From assembly GCA_004431415.1 (NCBI GenBank), contig QPMI01000423.1, positions 124,001 through 188,000 of the forward strand: DNA of 64,000 bases, read 5' to 3'. The position numbers and the translations under genes were made by a program. The notes beneath the pieces were generated by a model. It was not told the origin of the DNA, ran no database searches, and saw nothing but the letters and a program-made list of their open reading frames with translations. This DNA comes from Cyanophora paradoxa (taxonomy: Eukaryota; Glaucocystophyceae; Cyanophorales; Cyanophoraceae). Numbering within the stretch: the first letter of the stretch is position 1; each line of letters begins with the position of its first letter. This document shows, in pieces, positions 34,763 to 45,974 of this stretch.

Positions 34763-37700
34763 CTAGTGGCTTCTGCGCTTCTTGGCCCCCACGGGGACCA
34801 GGGCCTGGGCGTACGAGTGGGGGCCTTGAGGCAGTAGGGCCGCCTGGTAAGGTGGGGGTGGGGCCGCGAGGGCGCGCACATGCACCCCCAGGGAGCCGGC
34901 GAGCTGCGCCCTGTTCGCCGCCTGCTGCAGGGCGGCCGCGTCCGCTGCCTGCCGTTTCTGGGCGGTCCGCTGGGCCTGGTCCTGCTTGCGTGCCGCCCAC
35001 TCCGCGTTTCGCTGCGGCTGTGCCGCGTCCGCAGCCTCGCGTGCTGCAGCATTGCTCTTGTATTCCTCCGCAACGCGCTTGTCCCGCTCCTCTCGCTGCG
35101 TGCGGCGCTGGCTGCTGCACAGCAGGCCGCGCGTACCACTTGAGGCGGGGGCAGCGTGGAGCAGCGAGAGGCCTCGCTTGACGAAGTAGCTAGCCGCGCC
35201 TCGAGCAAAGTCGTCCGGCTCGGAGCATTTGTGGCACGGGAAGAGGCTCTGCGCAAGGCGCCCGTGGTCAGTGGCGTCCGGTGCGGACCCCAGTGGGCCC
35301 GGCGTTGTGGACCTCGAAGGGGACTGCCGCCATTGAGCCGAGAAGCGGCTGATAGGCGCGTTCCCGCGTCACCGCAGCGGCCGGCGTCACCGGCGTCGCC
35401 GGAGCTGGGTTCGTGGTCCATGCTCCGCCGAGCAGGTCTTGGAGGGTCCCCGCCGCGCTCCCCGCCTTGAGCATCACGTGGAAGCAGTTGTGACGGAGCC
35501 ACTGCGTCGAGCAGAACATGGGGTCGGGCGCGCCGGTCGCCGTGGCCCGTTTCACCGCGTTCTCGTTGATGCGCTCCATGCCCCGCTTGGCCGAGCTCAT
35601 CCAAACTATGCGGTCCTGCCCGCATGTCAGAGGCGGGTCCACCGTGCGCAGGCTGTCGCGTTAGCGTTGGCGCCTTAGCTCGCGGGCGTACCGCGCCGAT
35701 GGCGTGGAGGAGGTCCCAGTTGTCGGGCTCCTCGTCCGCCGAGGGCTCCGGCAGGCGTTCGCGGGTGAGGGGGAAGTTCGGCTCCACGTGAAGGACCGTG
35801 AAGGCGTTCTCGTGTGTCAGTTTCGGTGGCGCGTCCGCGCCCGCAATGATGCGCGCGATCGTCCGCTGTTCCGGCCAGCTGAAAGGGGCCGCCGTGAGGT
35901 TCTTGACAAGGTCGCCGACGTGTGGCACGGTGCAGCTCATCTGCCGCAGCGTCCAGTCAGGTTGACCGCTTGCGCCCGGTTCGGCGCGTGGAGGGCGCAC
36001 GCGATAGGTGTTGCCTTGAGCAAGATTGCTCTTCTTTGCCATGTACGAGCAGTGCCGCTCGTGTACCAGGACCGGGTTGACCCGGAGAGCGTCTTCCAGG
36101 AGCCCCAGCGATTCGAGTGCCTGCGCAGGCGGGTGCAAGACTGTCCTCAGCAGATGCGGCGCGCCAGCGCTGCGCCAGGGTCCGGGCGTTGGCGTTCGTA
36201 CCTCGGCGACGAGGCGTTCCACGCATTCAGTCGAGTCGTCCGCCGAGATGTCCAGCGGGACATCGATGAGTTGGACGCAGCCCGGTTTCTTCTGGCTGAC
36301 GCCATCGAGGAAGGGCTCGCGGAAGTGCGCCACCCGCAGGCCTGTGCCCAGGGGTACGACGAAGGATGGGTCGCGTCGTGGCACTCCGAAGAGCTTCAGT
36401 TGGTCGTCTTTGGTCTTGAGGGCGATCTGCACGGTGCGGTGATGCGCGAAAGTGCTCGGCTTGGCCGAGTCAGCTAAGAAACCGATCGCCCGCGCCCGAC
36501 ACAGCTCCTTCAGCCAGGTGCTGGCCTCGACGTCCGTCATGTGCTTCTTCGTCATGGCTTCCACATCGTCTATGTAGAACTCCGCCATGTACGACGAGGA
36601 GGTAACCGTGGGCGTGTGCTTGTTCTTGAGCGCCTCCAGGGCCTTCGCACGCGCGTCCGGTGAGGGCGCCGTTGCCGCGGGGTTGCTCGCTTTGCCTACG
36701 TAGTTATCAGCTACGCGAGTGTATATATATAACCTCGCTGTGCGTCGCGCACCGTGCATGAGGGCTTTTAGGGCTGCGCTGGCCTCCGGCACCGCAGAGG
36801 CGGGCCTGCGCGGGACCGGGGGGAGCGAGTTGAGGCCTTTCGTGAGTTCGTCCATATCTGACAGTGCGGTCAGAGTCGGCGTGTCGGCCGACGGCGTGTG
36901 GGCCCGGGTGTGTGGCATACCGCTGTCTGCCACGTCGGCCTCCCTTTGGTTTCCTGGGGCTCCAGCACTGCTTTCGGGCTGTTCTGTAGTGCCGATTAGT
37001 AAGCGGGAGGTTTGCGAGCGTCGTCCCGGGGGCTCACTTTCTTTCTTCTTCTTCTCCGCTGCCTGGAGCCTGTGCTCCACTATAGGTAGGATGCGCGCGT
37101 CCCATTCTTCCAGTGTGGACTCGGTTAGGTTGAAGAAGGTCCACATCGCACTTGCCGATGTGTAGAGTCTCTCCGCCGCAAGGTCGTCCGCGCTGAGGCC
37201 TCCGAATTCACCGAACTGCGCATGGCGCGCGACGGCGAAGAGGACGAGTTCCAGGGGCGGCCGGACAGGCGGAGCTCCTATCATGTGTTCCGGGCTCGGC
37301 AGTACGAGGATCTCGGCCGCCTGTTCGACGATCTCCCTCCCCAGTGTTGAGAGGTTGCTCAGGAGCGTCCGCGGCGTCTTCGTTGCGTTGACATCGCTGC
37401 CCAGGTACTCACGAAGGTCGGGGTCTTCTTCGACCTCCTCCAGGACGCGCTTGCGGATGGAGCCGTCAATAAAGCCGGCATTGCTGCCGTACTGGGCGTC
37501 GTTGAGGACAATATCTCCTTGGGCGTCGAGCTGCGGCGCGCTTTTGCCCGCGCTTGCGCTCGGTTGCGAACTGTCACCTTTGCCGGCGCCGCGCTGCGCG
37601 GGAGACACGAGAGTCAGTTCCGCGCGAGGCGCAGTCTGATCATACGAGCTTGGTCCTAGGCACGGGGACGTGCAGGAGACGTAAACGAAGGGACCGCAAT

Positions 37701-37980
37701 TGGTCCGTAGAGTCCCGTGGGCCGCCGAGTTCCCAGTAGCAACATGACGGCATAAGCCGTAATCGGACTGACGGCATAAGCCGGATAGACACGTCGACGA
37801 GTGGACCGCACCACTCACTATCGGGATTTGGCGGGAGTTCAGGGGAATTTCAAATTTGCCTAGCACTCCGAGGGCCCGTGCGGCGGCCACGGGCGTCCTC
37901 GGAGGGTTAGCAAACTTTATAGTGCCTAGCGGACTCATTGTCCGGGAGGGATCGGGGCGGGCGGGAGTGGAAAATTTCAA
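34763..37980 (-). pseudogene. LINE ORF1 (gag-like), broken by two frameshifts
   Basis: Coding composition can be followed in three frames in turn. Frame 1 runs from 37980 to about 35690. Frame 2 covers about 35640-35290 and includes WLRHNCFHVMLKAG. Frame 3 covers about 35280-34763 and includes PCHKCSEPDDFARGAASYF and then a long Ala/Gln/Arg/Glu coiled-coil segment ending at a TAG at 34763. Both changes are +1 steps, as from two single-base insertions. The first frame stays open to 34639, but its last 350 codons are Arg/Pro/Ser-rich and not coding-like. The product should be an RNA-binding particle protein. The true start is uncertain, because two copies of GACGGCATAAGCCG (37746 and 37770) in the first 80 codons look more like a 5' UTR. 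Confidence 0.7.
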
Positions 37981-38129
37981 ACCTTGGCCATCTTGTCAAA
38001 CTTGCTGGGAGGCTAGCCCTAGTGCCCTTATGAGTAGTTGCGCGGCCCGGCCGCGTCGGACGTTGCCTGGTGTCCCAGGGAGAGCGCCCGAAGGACGACA
38101 CACAAATTTCCTGGGGTACCGGAATCGTC

Positions 38130-38148
38130 ACGAAAGCGCGCCAGGGAC
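38130..38148. repeat. Target-site duplication, right copy (10.7-kb LINE)
   Basis: Exact copy of 27411-27429. Confidence 0.95.
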
Positions 38149-41100
38149 GCGCCAGAGCGGTCAGAATGACAGCCAAGAGCGCGCGCATCGCGGCAAGCTC
38201 GATGTCGGCCGCCGCCGACGCTCCAGTCCGAAGAGTCAGCCGAAATTTTGATCCTGCCGGTTCCGGCCGGTCCCCCGACGCGCGCATTCGATGCGTACTG
38301 GCGCGCATAGACATAGCAGGGCCTGCGCACTCCAGATATCCGCTTTTCGGAGCCGGAACAGCGCAGGAAGGTGCCCGACAGCAGAAATTCGATCCTCCAC
38401 GGTCCCGGGCACCTTTCCGCGCGCCGACGCCGCGGCGCATGCGCGGATCAATAGCATAAGCATTCGAGATGTAGAAGAAGCCTTTCGCACGGTCTCAAAA
38501 TGCGCCGGGCCGCGAGGACCCAGCCGTCCCCGAAAATTCGATCCTGGACGGACCTGCACATCTTTCCGCGCGCCCTCGCGTCCTCACCCATGCCCATCGC
38601 TACAGTATTCATTTGAGATCTAAACGAAGCCTTCCGCAAGCTCTGTGGACGCGAAAGAGCACGAGAACCCAGCCGACGCCAAATTTTCGATCCTGGACAG
38701 GCCGGCACATATTTCCGCGCGCCCTCGCCTCCGCAGCCCTGGACATCGATCCTGCGTCCATTGGAGACTCTATTTAAGCGATCTTCGGGCGAAGCCTCTT
38801 CCGTATGTCAATGGTGAACGACCGGTTCTATTTTTTTTCCAATCGAATCCGATTGGTCCGAGCGTCCAGATTCGCAACCTCCGCAATGAAGGCGACCGAT
38901 CCTCGAGGTGACTTGGCTGTCCGCGGACGTGACACTTATTTTTGGACTCGAAGCTCCCCTAAGACGATCGCTCTCCCGTCGGCGTCGCGCGAAAATCGCA
39001 TTTCCCTCCAGGATCAATACCGGTATTTATACCCCGGGGATCGATCGCGAAACTCCAAAAAGTGGGACCCGGTCCCGCGACGAAAGCGCGCCAGAGACGC
39101 ACCAGAGCGGGCAGAATGAGAGCCAAGAGCGCGCGCATTGCGGCAAGCTCCATTTCGGGCGCCCTCAATGCTCCAGTCCAGAGAGTCAACCGAAATTTTG
39201 ATCCAGCCGGTTCCGACCGGTCCCGCGACGCGCGCATTCGATGCGTACTGGCGCGCATAGACATAGCAGGGCCTGCGCACTCCAGATATCCGCTTTTCTG
39301 AGCCGGAACAGCGCAGGAAGGTGCCCGACAGCAGAAATTCGATCCTCCACGGTCCCGGGCACCTTTCCGCGCGCCGACGCCGCGGCGCATGCGCGGATCA
39401 ATAGCATAAGCATTCGAGATGTAGAAGAAGCCTTTCGCACGGTCTCAAAATGCGCCGGGCCGCGAGGACCCAGCCGACCCCGAAAATTCGATCCTGCACG
39501 GACCTGTGCATCTTTCCGCGCACCCTCGCGTCCTCACCCATGCCCAACGCTACAGTAATCATTTGAGATCTAAACGAAGCCTTTCGCAAGCTCTGCGGCC
39601 GCGACAGAGCACGAGAACCCAGCCGACGCGAAAATTTCGATCCTGGACAGGCCTTCACATATTTCCGCGCGCCCTCGCCTCCGCAGCCCTGGACATCGAT
39701 CCTGCATCAATTCGAGACTTTGTTTAAGCGATTCATAACCCCTGTACATGCGCCTGGTCGCGAGAACCTCGCCCATCCCCTCAACAATCTCCTCTCAATT
39801 TCCTCAGAACCTGGAGCTCAACTACAACTACCTGATTGGCAGCACCACTCCTCCCCTCATTATATTCGCTCTCAGGGACAGCTCTTCTCTCTCAGGGACA
39901 GGGAATTTCATTATTAAATTCTTTCAGGACAGCTCCTCTCAGGACAACTCCTCCCATAATTATATTCCCTCTCACCAGCCCTCCCCTCCCCTCTCCCTGC
40001 CCCAATCATGCAATAGGCTACGTATACTGACAGCCGCGACGGACCACGATAAATAATTATAAGGGGGACGTGCCCTGCACGGAAACAACCCCCCTACTTA
40101 ATTTCCCTCTCATGATCACCAAACTTTGAAACCTCCCCTCCCCTCTCCGCAATAAAGACGAACGGTCTCGCATGTAACACAGTACCCCACGGACGTTACA
40201 TAGACGTGACATTTATTTTTGGACTCGAGGCTCCCCTAAGACGACCGCTCTCCCGTGGGCGTCGCGCGAAAATCGAATTTCTCTCATGGATCAATTCCTG
40301 TATTTATACCCCGGGGCTCGATCGCGAAATCCCAAAAAGTGGGACCCGGTCCCGCGACGAAAGCGCGCCAGGGACGCGCCAGAGCGGTCAGAATGACAGC
40401 CAAGAGCGCGCGCATCGCGGCAAGCTCGATGTCGGCCGCCGCCGACGCTCCAGTCCGAAGAGTCGGCCGAAATTTTGATCCTGCCGGTTCCGGCCGGTCC
40501 CCCGACGCGCGCATTCGATGCGTACTGGCGCGCATAGACATAGCAGGGCCTGCGCACTCCAGATATCCGCTTTTCGGAGCCGGAACAGCGCAGGAAGGTG
40601 CCCGACAGCAGAAATTCGATCCTCCACGGTCCCGGGCACCTTTCCGCGCGCCGACGCCGCGGCGCATGCGCGGATCAATAGCATAAGCATTCGAGATGTA
40701 GAAGAAGCCTTTCGCACGGTCTCTAAATGCGCCGGGCCGCGAGGACCCAGCCGACCCCGAAAATCCGATCCTGGACGGACCTGCGCATCTTTCCGCGCGC
40801 CCTCGCGTCCTCACCCATGCCCATCGCTACAGTATTCATTTAAGATCTAAACGAAGCCTTCCGCAAGCTCTGTGGCCGCGACAGAGAACGAGAACCCAGC
40901 CGACGCCAAAATTTCGATCCTGGACAGGCCTTCACATATTTCCGCACGCCTTCGCCTCCGCAGCCCTGGACATCGATCCTGTATGCATTCGAGACTATGT
41001 TTAAGCGATTCGCAAGCTCTGCGCATGCGCCTGGCCGCGAGAACCTCGCCCGTCCCCTCAAGAATCTCCTCTCAATTTCCTCAGGGCCTCGACCTCAACT

Positions 41101-42002
41101 ACAGCTAGCTGATTGGCAGCACCACTCCTCCCCTCATTATATTCTCTCTCAGCTGAACCAATTCCCCTCAGGACGGCTCCTCTCAGGACAACTCCTCCCA
41201 TAATTATATTCCCTCTCAGCAGCTCTCCCCTCTCCCTAGGCCTGCCCCACCGACCAAGCCCCTCCTCAAGCTCCTCTTAATTCTCCTCTTATTATAAAGC
41301 TAGCTGCCCTGCACGAAAACTGCTCCCCTAATTATATTTCCTCTCACCAGCCCTCCCCTCCCCTCTCCTCTCCCCCACCGACCCAGAGACAGCCACGACG
41401 GGCCGCGATGAAAAAGGGGGGCGCGAGGAGGGCGGCAGAGGCTTCGCCCGATGTTTGGGACCCGCAGGGGCCCAGGGCTTGTCCGTATGTCAATGGTGAA
41501 CGACCGGTTCTATTTTTTTTCCAATCGAATCCGATTGGTCCGAGCGTCCAGATTCGCAACCTCCGCAATGAAGGCGACCGATCCTCGAGGTGACTTGGCT
41601 GTCCGCGGACGTGACACTTATTTTTGGACTCGAAGCTCCCCTAAGACGATCGCTCTCCCGTCGGCGTCGCGCGAAAATCGCATTTCCCTCCAGGATCAAT
41701 ACCGGTATTTATACCCCGGGGATCGATCGCGAAACTCCAAAAAGTGGGACCCGGTCCCGCGACGAAAGCGCGCCAGAGACGCACCAGAGCGGGCAGAATG
41801 AGAGCCAAGAGCGCGCGCATTGCGGCAAGCTCCATTTCGGGCGCCCTCAATGCTCCAGTCCAGAGAGTCAACCGAAATTTTGATCCAGCCGGTTCCGACC
41901 GGTCCCGCGACGCGCGCATTCGATGCGTACTGGCGCGCATAGACATAGCAGGGCCTGCGCACTCCAGATATCCGCTTTTCGGAGCCGGAACAGCGCAGGA
42001 AG
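38149..42002. repeat. Long tandem repeat array, middle segment
   Basis: It continues the unit interrupted by the LINE and adds further units with starts near 38806, 40200 and 41490. Stretch 38786-40374 is nearly identical to 25845-27429, which gives a tandem period of about 2.2 kb once the LINE is removed. Stretch 39330-41330 is nearly identical to 45975-47960. Confidence 0.9.
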
Positions 42003-42007
42003 GTGCC
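42003..42007. repeat. 5-bp target-site duplication, left copy (TIR element)
   Basis: GTGCC, repeated at 45970-45974. Intact array copies (for example 39324-39340) read straight through this point. Confidence 0.85.
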
Positions 42008-42117
42008 GTAGCACTCTGGTAGGGACTCGGAAAAACCGGAGCCAAGTCCCGAAACGGGCCCAAATCCGGGTACAGGAAATCGGCCGGCAAGGCGCGCGAG
42101 CTCGCTCCAGGCGCACG

Positions 42118-42273
42118 ATGCTGCAAGCCGGAGCGAAGAATAGCAGGACGCGACCCAAGGGCAAAGTAGTCCGGCCTTCCCGGAGCGACCACTTCCGCGG
42201 GCTCCGCCTTCGCGCCCTTGGTGTCCAGCCAGAGAATTCCGAACGGCAGCTTCTGCCGGATTCAGCGCAGATC
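42118..42273 (+). CDS. Possible first exon inside the TIR element
   Basis: From ATG at 42118 the frame is open with mixed composition (Lys/Arg/Ser/Gln) for about 52 codons and meets a GTATGAGACT donor-like site. A nearby AAG acceptor would give an intron of only about 33 nt. No family was recognised. The call rests on composition only. Confidence 0.2.
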
Positions 42274-42974
42274 GAAGGTATGAGACTGATGTAGCATCTT
42301 TCTCTGCAAGAGGCTAGGAAGCACGCGTTCGGATTCTGAACGCTGACCCGCCGAACCTCAGGTCCGCCCGAAGCGCCTCCCGGCGGTCCTGCGGGCGTTC
42401 AGCAACTGCAATATGGTCCAGAGCCACGTGCGTGCTCAAGAATGGAGCCCCCGCGGCGCCCGGGGCCGTTCCCGCCACCGCGCCCTGACTTAGCGCGTTC
42501 GCAGCCGTAGTTCCGGCTCCAGCGAGCAGCAGCATCGTTTCGGAGGCCTGCAGTGCATCATTCCATCGTGCGGGCGCTCCGCGCTCTCGGGCGTGCGGCT
42601 CTGATACGCGTGCTTGCAGAGCCCTTCGGCGGCGTCGCCGGCAGCGTTGCCTTCCCACTCTACAACTTTGCGCACGATGACTACGTATACAGTGCGTTCC
42701 CACACTACTACTACCGCTAGCGCTTGCCGTCCGCGCCGGATGCGATTTGATCCTCGGTCCGCAGCGCCGCCCGCGGTGCCAGCCTACTCTTTCGCGTACG
42801 CGGACGCTCCAGAGCAGCCCGCGAGCTCGAGCAGCCCCGGTGCGTTTGCACGCCCGCCCACGCCCCGCCGCGCCCGCCTGATTCGCCCGCGCCTTCGATG
42901 CAGAGGATGCACTCGCGTGGGAGCTCCGCCGCCCGCCCGAGCAGCAGCAGACAGCAGCAGATTTCCTTGTTCAA

Positions 42975-43316
42975 TTGGAGAAAGATGGCGGCGAGGCGAG
43001 GGGTGGCGCGGGAGAGGCGGGAGTCGCTAAATACCGGGTGTCGGGCGAGGCTGCCCTGAGGGAGGCGAACGCTGCGTTAACGGAGATGCTAGAGCGGGAA
43101 AGGAAGGCGAAACGCTCACTTGAAGAGCCTATTTTGAAGCTTCTGATTCCAAATATGCAAGTCTCAGAAGCTGGAGATGAGCCGGTGCGTTCACAGCAGG
43201 CCGCCAAATTTGAACCGGCTGCATATACTTTCCGCTGCGGAATGCATTCCCCGGACCTCCCGCCCGGCGCGCAGCATGCCACGAACATTCTATATCGATT
43301 AGAGATGAGTATATAG
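42975..43316 (+). CDS. Putative coiled-coil protein exon inside the TIR element
   Basis: 113 codons, with the same frame open upstream to about 42890 without an ATG, so it may be an internal or terminal exon. The middle part (ALREANAALTEMLERERKA) is a clear helical, coiled-coil-like stretch. The C-terminal part has ordinary composition and ends at a TAG before 43320. It does not look like a known transposase. It may be a captured host exon or part of an unrecognised element gene. Confidence 0.3.
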   Translation: MEKDGGEARGGAGEAGVAKYRVSGEAALREANAALTEMLERERKAKRSLEEPILKLLIPNMQVSEAGDEPVRSQQAAKFEPAAYTFRCGMHSPDLPPGAQHATNILYRLEMSI

Positions 43317-43868
43317 GCCGCGAAGCCCCCAGCGCCGCTCCGCGGGACGGCGCGTGCGAAAACTGCCCCGCTGTGCCGAAAGCGAACATCGCGCTTCATG
43401 TTTATTGCACATTTAGATAAAGAATCATCCTAACGACCTCCGCGCATCCTTACGCGCGGGAATAGGGAAGGTGCAGAGGAGCGCGGCAGTCCAGAGGGTT
43501 CTCCTGGGGAGATCTCGGGCCCGGGCTCCTCGCTGGCTGCGGCGCCGGGCGCCGCGCTCGGCGTGTGGATGGCCCATGCCAAGACGCGCACGGGAAGCCG
43601 CGCGGAGCCGCCCGCCGCCGCCGCCGTGCCGAGAAATGAGGACCTGAAGGAAGGTCACTGCGAAATCATGTACCCCCCCGTAGGGGTACGCACCGCTTGC
43701 CCGTACCCGGCGCCGTCGGGCCGCGCAAGTCCGGCGGTCCGGCGCGCCTCCGGTGGCCCGGGACGGGTCGGGAGGTCCGTCCTAGGGAATAGTGTCAGAA
43801 TAATGTCAGAATAAGGTCAGGCGGAGGGCGTTCAGAACCGGGCGATCTAAAAGCACGTCGAAGCGCGC

Positions 43869-44779
43869 ATTGAAGAGTCATTTGAGATTATGCAAAGAGC
43901 TTAAGAGCGGCGCCGCGGTCTGGCGAGCGCGCACCAGAAAAGCGCGGAGCTCCGCAGCCGTTTCGCGTGGGGAGCTCGCCTGCGAAATCTGAACAAGCAG
44001 AACTCGAGATTAGATGCAGACTAGTGCGCGGGGAAGGAGAGCGGGCCCGGCCCAGCGATTCCCGTGGCCCAGCGGCCCGGCAACGGTGCCAGGAAGTCAT
44101 CTCTAAAAGTGATCTGCCGGACCGGAGACTATGCTTTTTAAACTCGTATTGAAGCCCTCTATAAGCCTACGTGGTCGGCCGAAAGTTGATTTTTACCCCC
44201 CAGGGAGACCTTCGTACCTGGAGGCGGCGGACGCCGTCCCCGACCGCCACGGCCTCCGCGAGGGCGCCAGATCGATCCCCGACAATCTGGGAGGCAAAAA
44301 TATGTTAGAAGAGCATTGAAGAGACATTTAAGATGATTGATGGGGCTTAAGAGCGGCGCCCTGGCCCTGGCGCTAGATCCGCAAAGGAAGCTCCTCGCGG
44401 AATCGAAGGGGGTCGAAAGGCGGTCCCCCGTACTCTACTCCCTCAGAGGAGCTGCCTCCGCTAAGAAAATTTTGGGAGGAATCGCCGCCCTGGCGAGCGC
44501 GCACCCGAAACGCCCGGAGCTCCTCAGCCGTTTCGCGTAGAGAGCTCGCCTGCGAGATCTGCGAGTTCCAGGATTGAGGTTAGATGCAGACTAGTGCGCG
44601 GGGAAAGAGAGCGCGCCCGCGGCAGCGATTCCCGTGGCCCAGCGGCCCGGCAACGGTGCCAGGAAGTCGTCTCTAAAAGTGAGGTGCCGGGCCCGTCACT
44701 ATGCTCGTTTAACTCGTATTGAAGCCCTCTATAAGCCTACGTGGTCGGCCGAAAGTCGGTTCTCCCCCCCCTAGGGACC
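43869..44779. repeat. Direct repeat pair within the TIR element
   Basis: Copy 1 (43869-44210) and copy 2 (44315-44779) share ATTGAAGAG, CTTAAGAGCGGCGCC, GCAACGGTGCCAGGAAGTC and CTATAAGCCTACGTGGTCGG in the same order. Copy 2 has about 120 extra bases. There is no coding evidence in either. Confidence 0.8.
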
Positions 44780-45969
44780 CCTCGCACCTGGGCGAGCTCG
44801 GCGAAGGGCGCACCGCGAGCACCGCGAGGGGGGAAGGAGCGGCGGAGGACCCGCTCCCGCGCGGTCGTTTCGCGAGCATCTGAGGCGAGGATAACGGCAA
44901 TGCGCAGCGATTGGGGCGGGGGCGCACGGGTGCGGCCGCGCGACCATCGAACTGCGGCGGGGGTCGGCGCTCGGGCGCAGCGCGGCAGCGGGCGCGGCTC
45001 GCCTGCAACAGGATCAACCGGAGAGATGTTGCAGAGCGTTGCGCGTGCGCGGTGCGTCGTCCGCCTTCGACGGTGCAAGCAATCCGCACGAAGCCGGCCG
45101 ACCTGTGCGAAACAGCGTCAGGACGAGCCCTAAGCATGCGCGATCCTTCAATCATCCTTTTCTGCGCGAGGAACGACGGGCGGCGCCGCACCTGGGCGCG
45201 CGGCTGTCGGTTGTCCGAGGTGCGCCGGGGCAGGGAGCCGAAGAGGCGCGCGGACGCCTGTAAAAGGAGCCCGGGACGCTGTTTCCGGTAGCTGTGGGCT
45301 ATCTAAGCCGGAAAAGCTCGCCGGTGGAAGGTTGGCTGACGAATCCAACGTGCCGCTCGGCTGCTGCTGGCCGCTCGGACGCGCGGACCGCACACCCGCA
45401 CGGTGGGACGGCCGAGAGGCTCCCCGTGGCAGCTACAGGTGCAGTAGCTATCGGGAGAGGCTCCTGACAGGCGATCGGCCTGCTTGATTGTCAGCGGCAC
45501 TGTTGCGCGCGACCGACTGTCGCCCGCGACCTAACCTAGCGCACCAATAGTGTCCTGCAGGCAGGGAGATGCCGCTGCTGCTCGCTGGGCGCCCGCGCTA
45601 CGAGGCTTGCGCGACGCGGCCGCGGGGGCGGTGCGGGTCGGTAGGCGGGGAGTGTCTCGCGGCATTCCAGAACGCTCTTGGATGCTATACTATCACTTCT
45701 GGAGGCGTTGCTGCCGCCTGCTGATCGGCACGCCGCTCCGGAGGCTATCCGAAGGTGCCGGTCGCTTGCCGACCGCCCGAAGCTCACACTGCTCGCCCGG
45801 GGACGCGGCGAGTTGCGATCCGGGTATTATCGAACTAGCTAAGAACGTTTGGCATGCTGCCGAAGCCGGGGCACGCGTGCTCGAGATCCTGAGATTGCAA
45901 AAGCTGGCCGTTTTGTAATAGGGTATCCCCCCTAACTCCGGTTTTTCCGAGTCCCTACCAGAGTGCTAC

Positions 45970-45974
45970 GTGCC
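45970..45974. repeat. 5-bp target-site duplication, right copy (TIR element)
   Basis: GTGCC, followed at once by the continuation of the interrupted array unit (CGACAGCAGAAATTCG). Confidence 0.85.

Larger units (their letters stand above)
27430..38129 (-). mobile_element. Near-full-length 10.7-kb LINE with two ORFs
   Basis: A 19-bp exact direct repeat brackets the element. The flanks join to give the uninterrupted sequence seen in the array copies at about 40310-40470 and 46960-47120. Minus-strand layout is a 5' region (38129 to about 37980), ORF1, ORF2 and a 3' UTR of about 400 nt. There is no poly(A) run at the 3' end, unlike the two truncated LINEs nearby. The EEP endonuclease, RT and RNase H order places it among APE-type non-LTR retrotransposons. 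Confidence 0.95.
42008..45969. mobile_element. TIR DNA transposon, 3962 bp, probably non-autonomous
   Basis: The terminal inverted repeats are perfect over 34 bp (42008-42041 and 45936-45969). They start GTAGCACTCTGG and end AAAAACCGGAG. The flanks are a 5-bp direct repeat, and the empty site occurs several times in the surrounding array. No transposase was found on either strand. A 5-bp duplication is unusual; Transib-type elements make 5-bp duplications, but their ends begin CAC, which here would be four bases further in. The superfamily is left open. Confidence 0.9.

Noticed and set aside
42008-45969. Polinton identity for the TIR element
   Set aside because: Polintons make 6-bp duplications, have long TIRs and carry capsid, polymerase and integrase genes. 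None of these fits.
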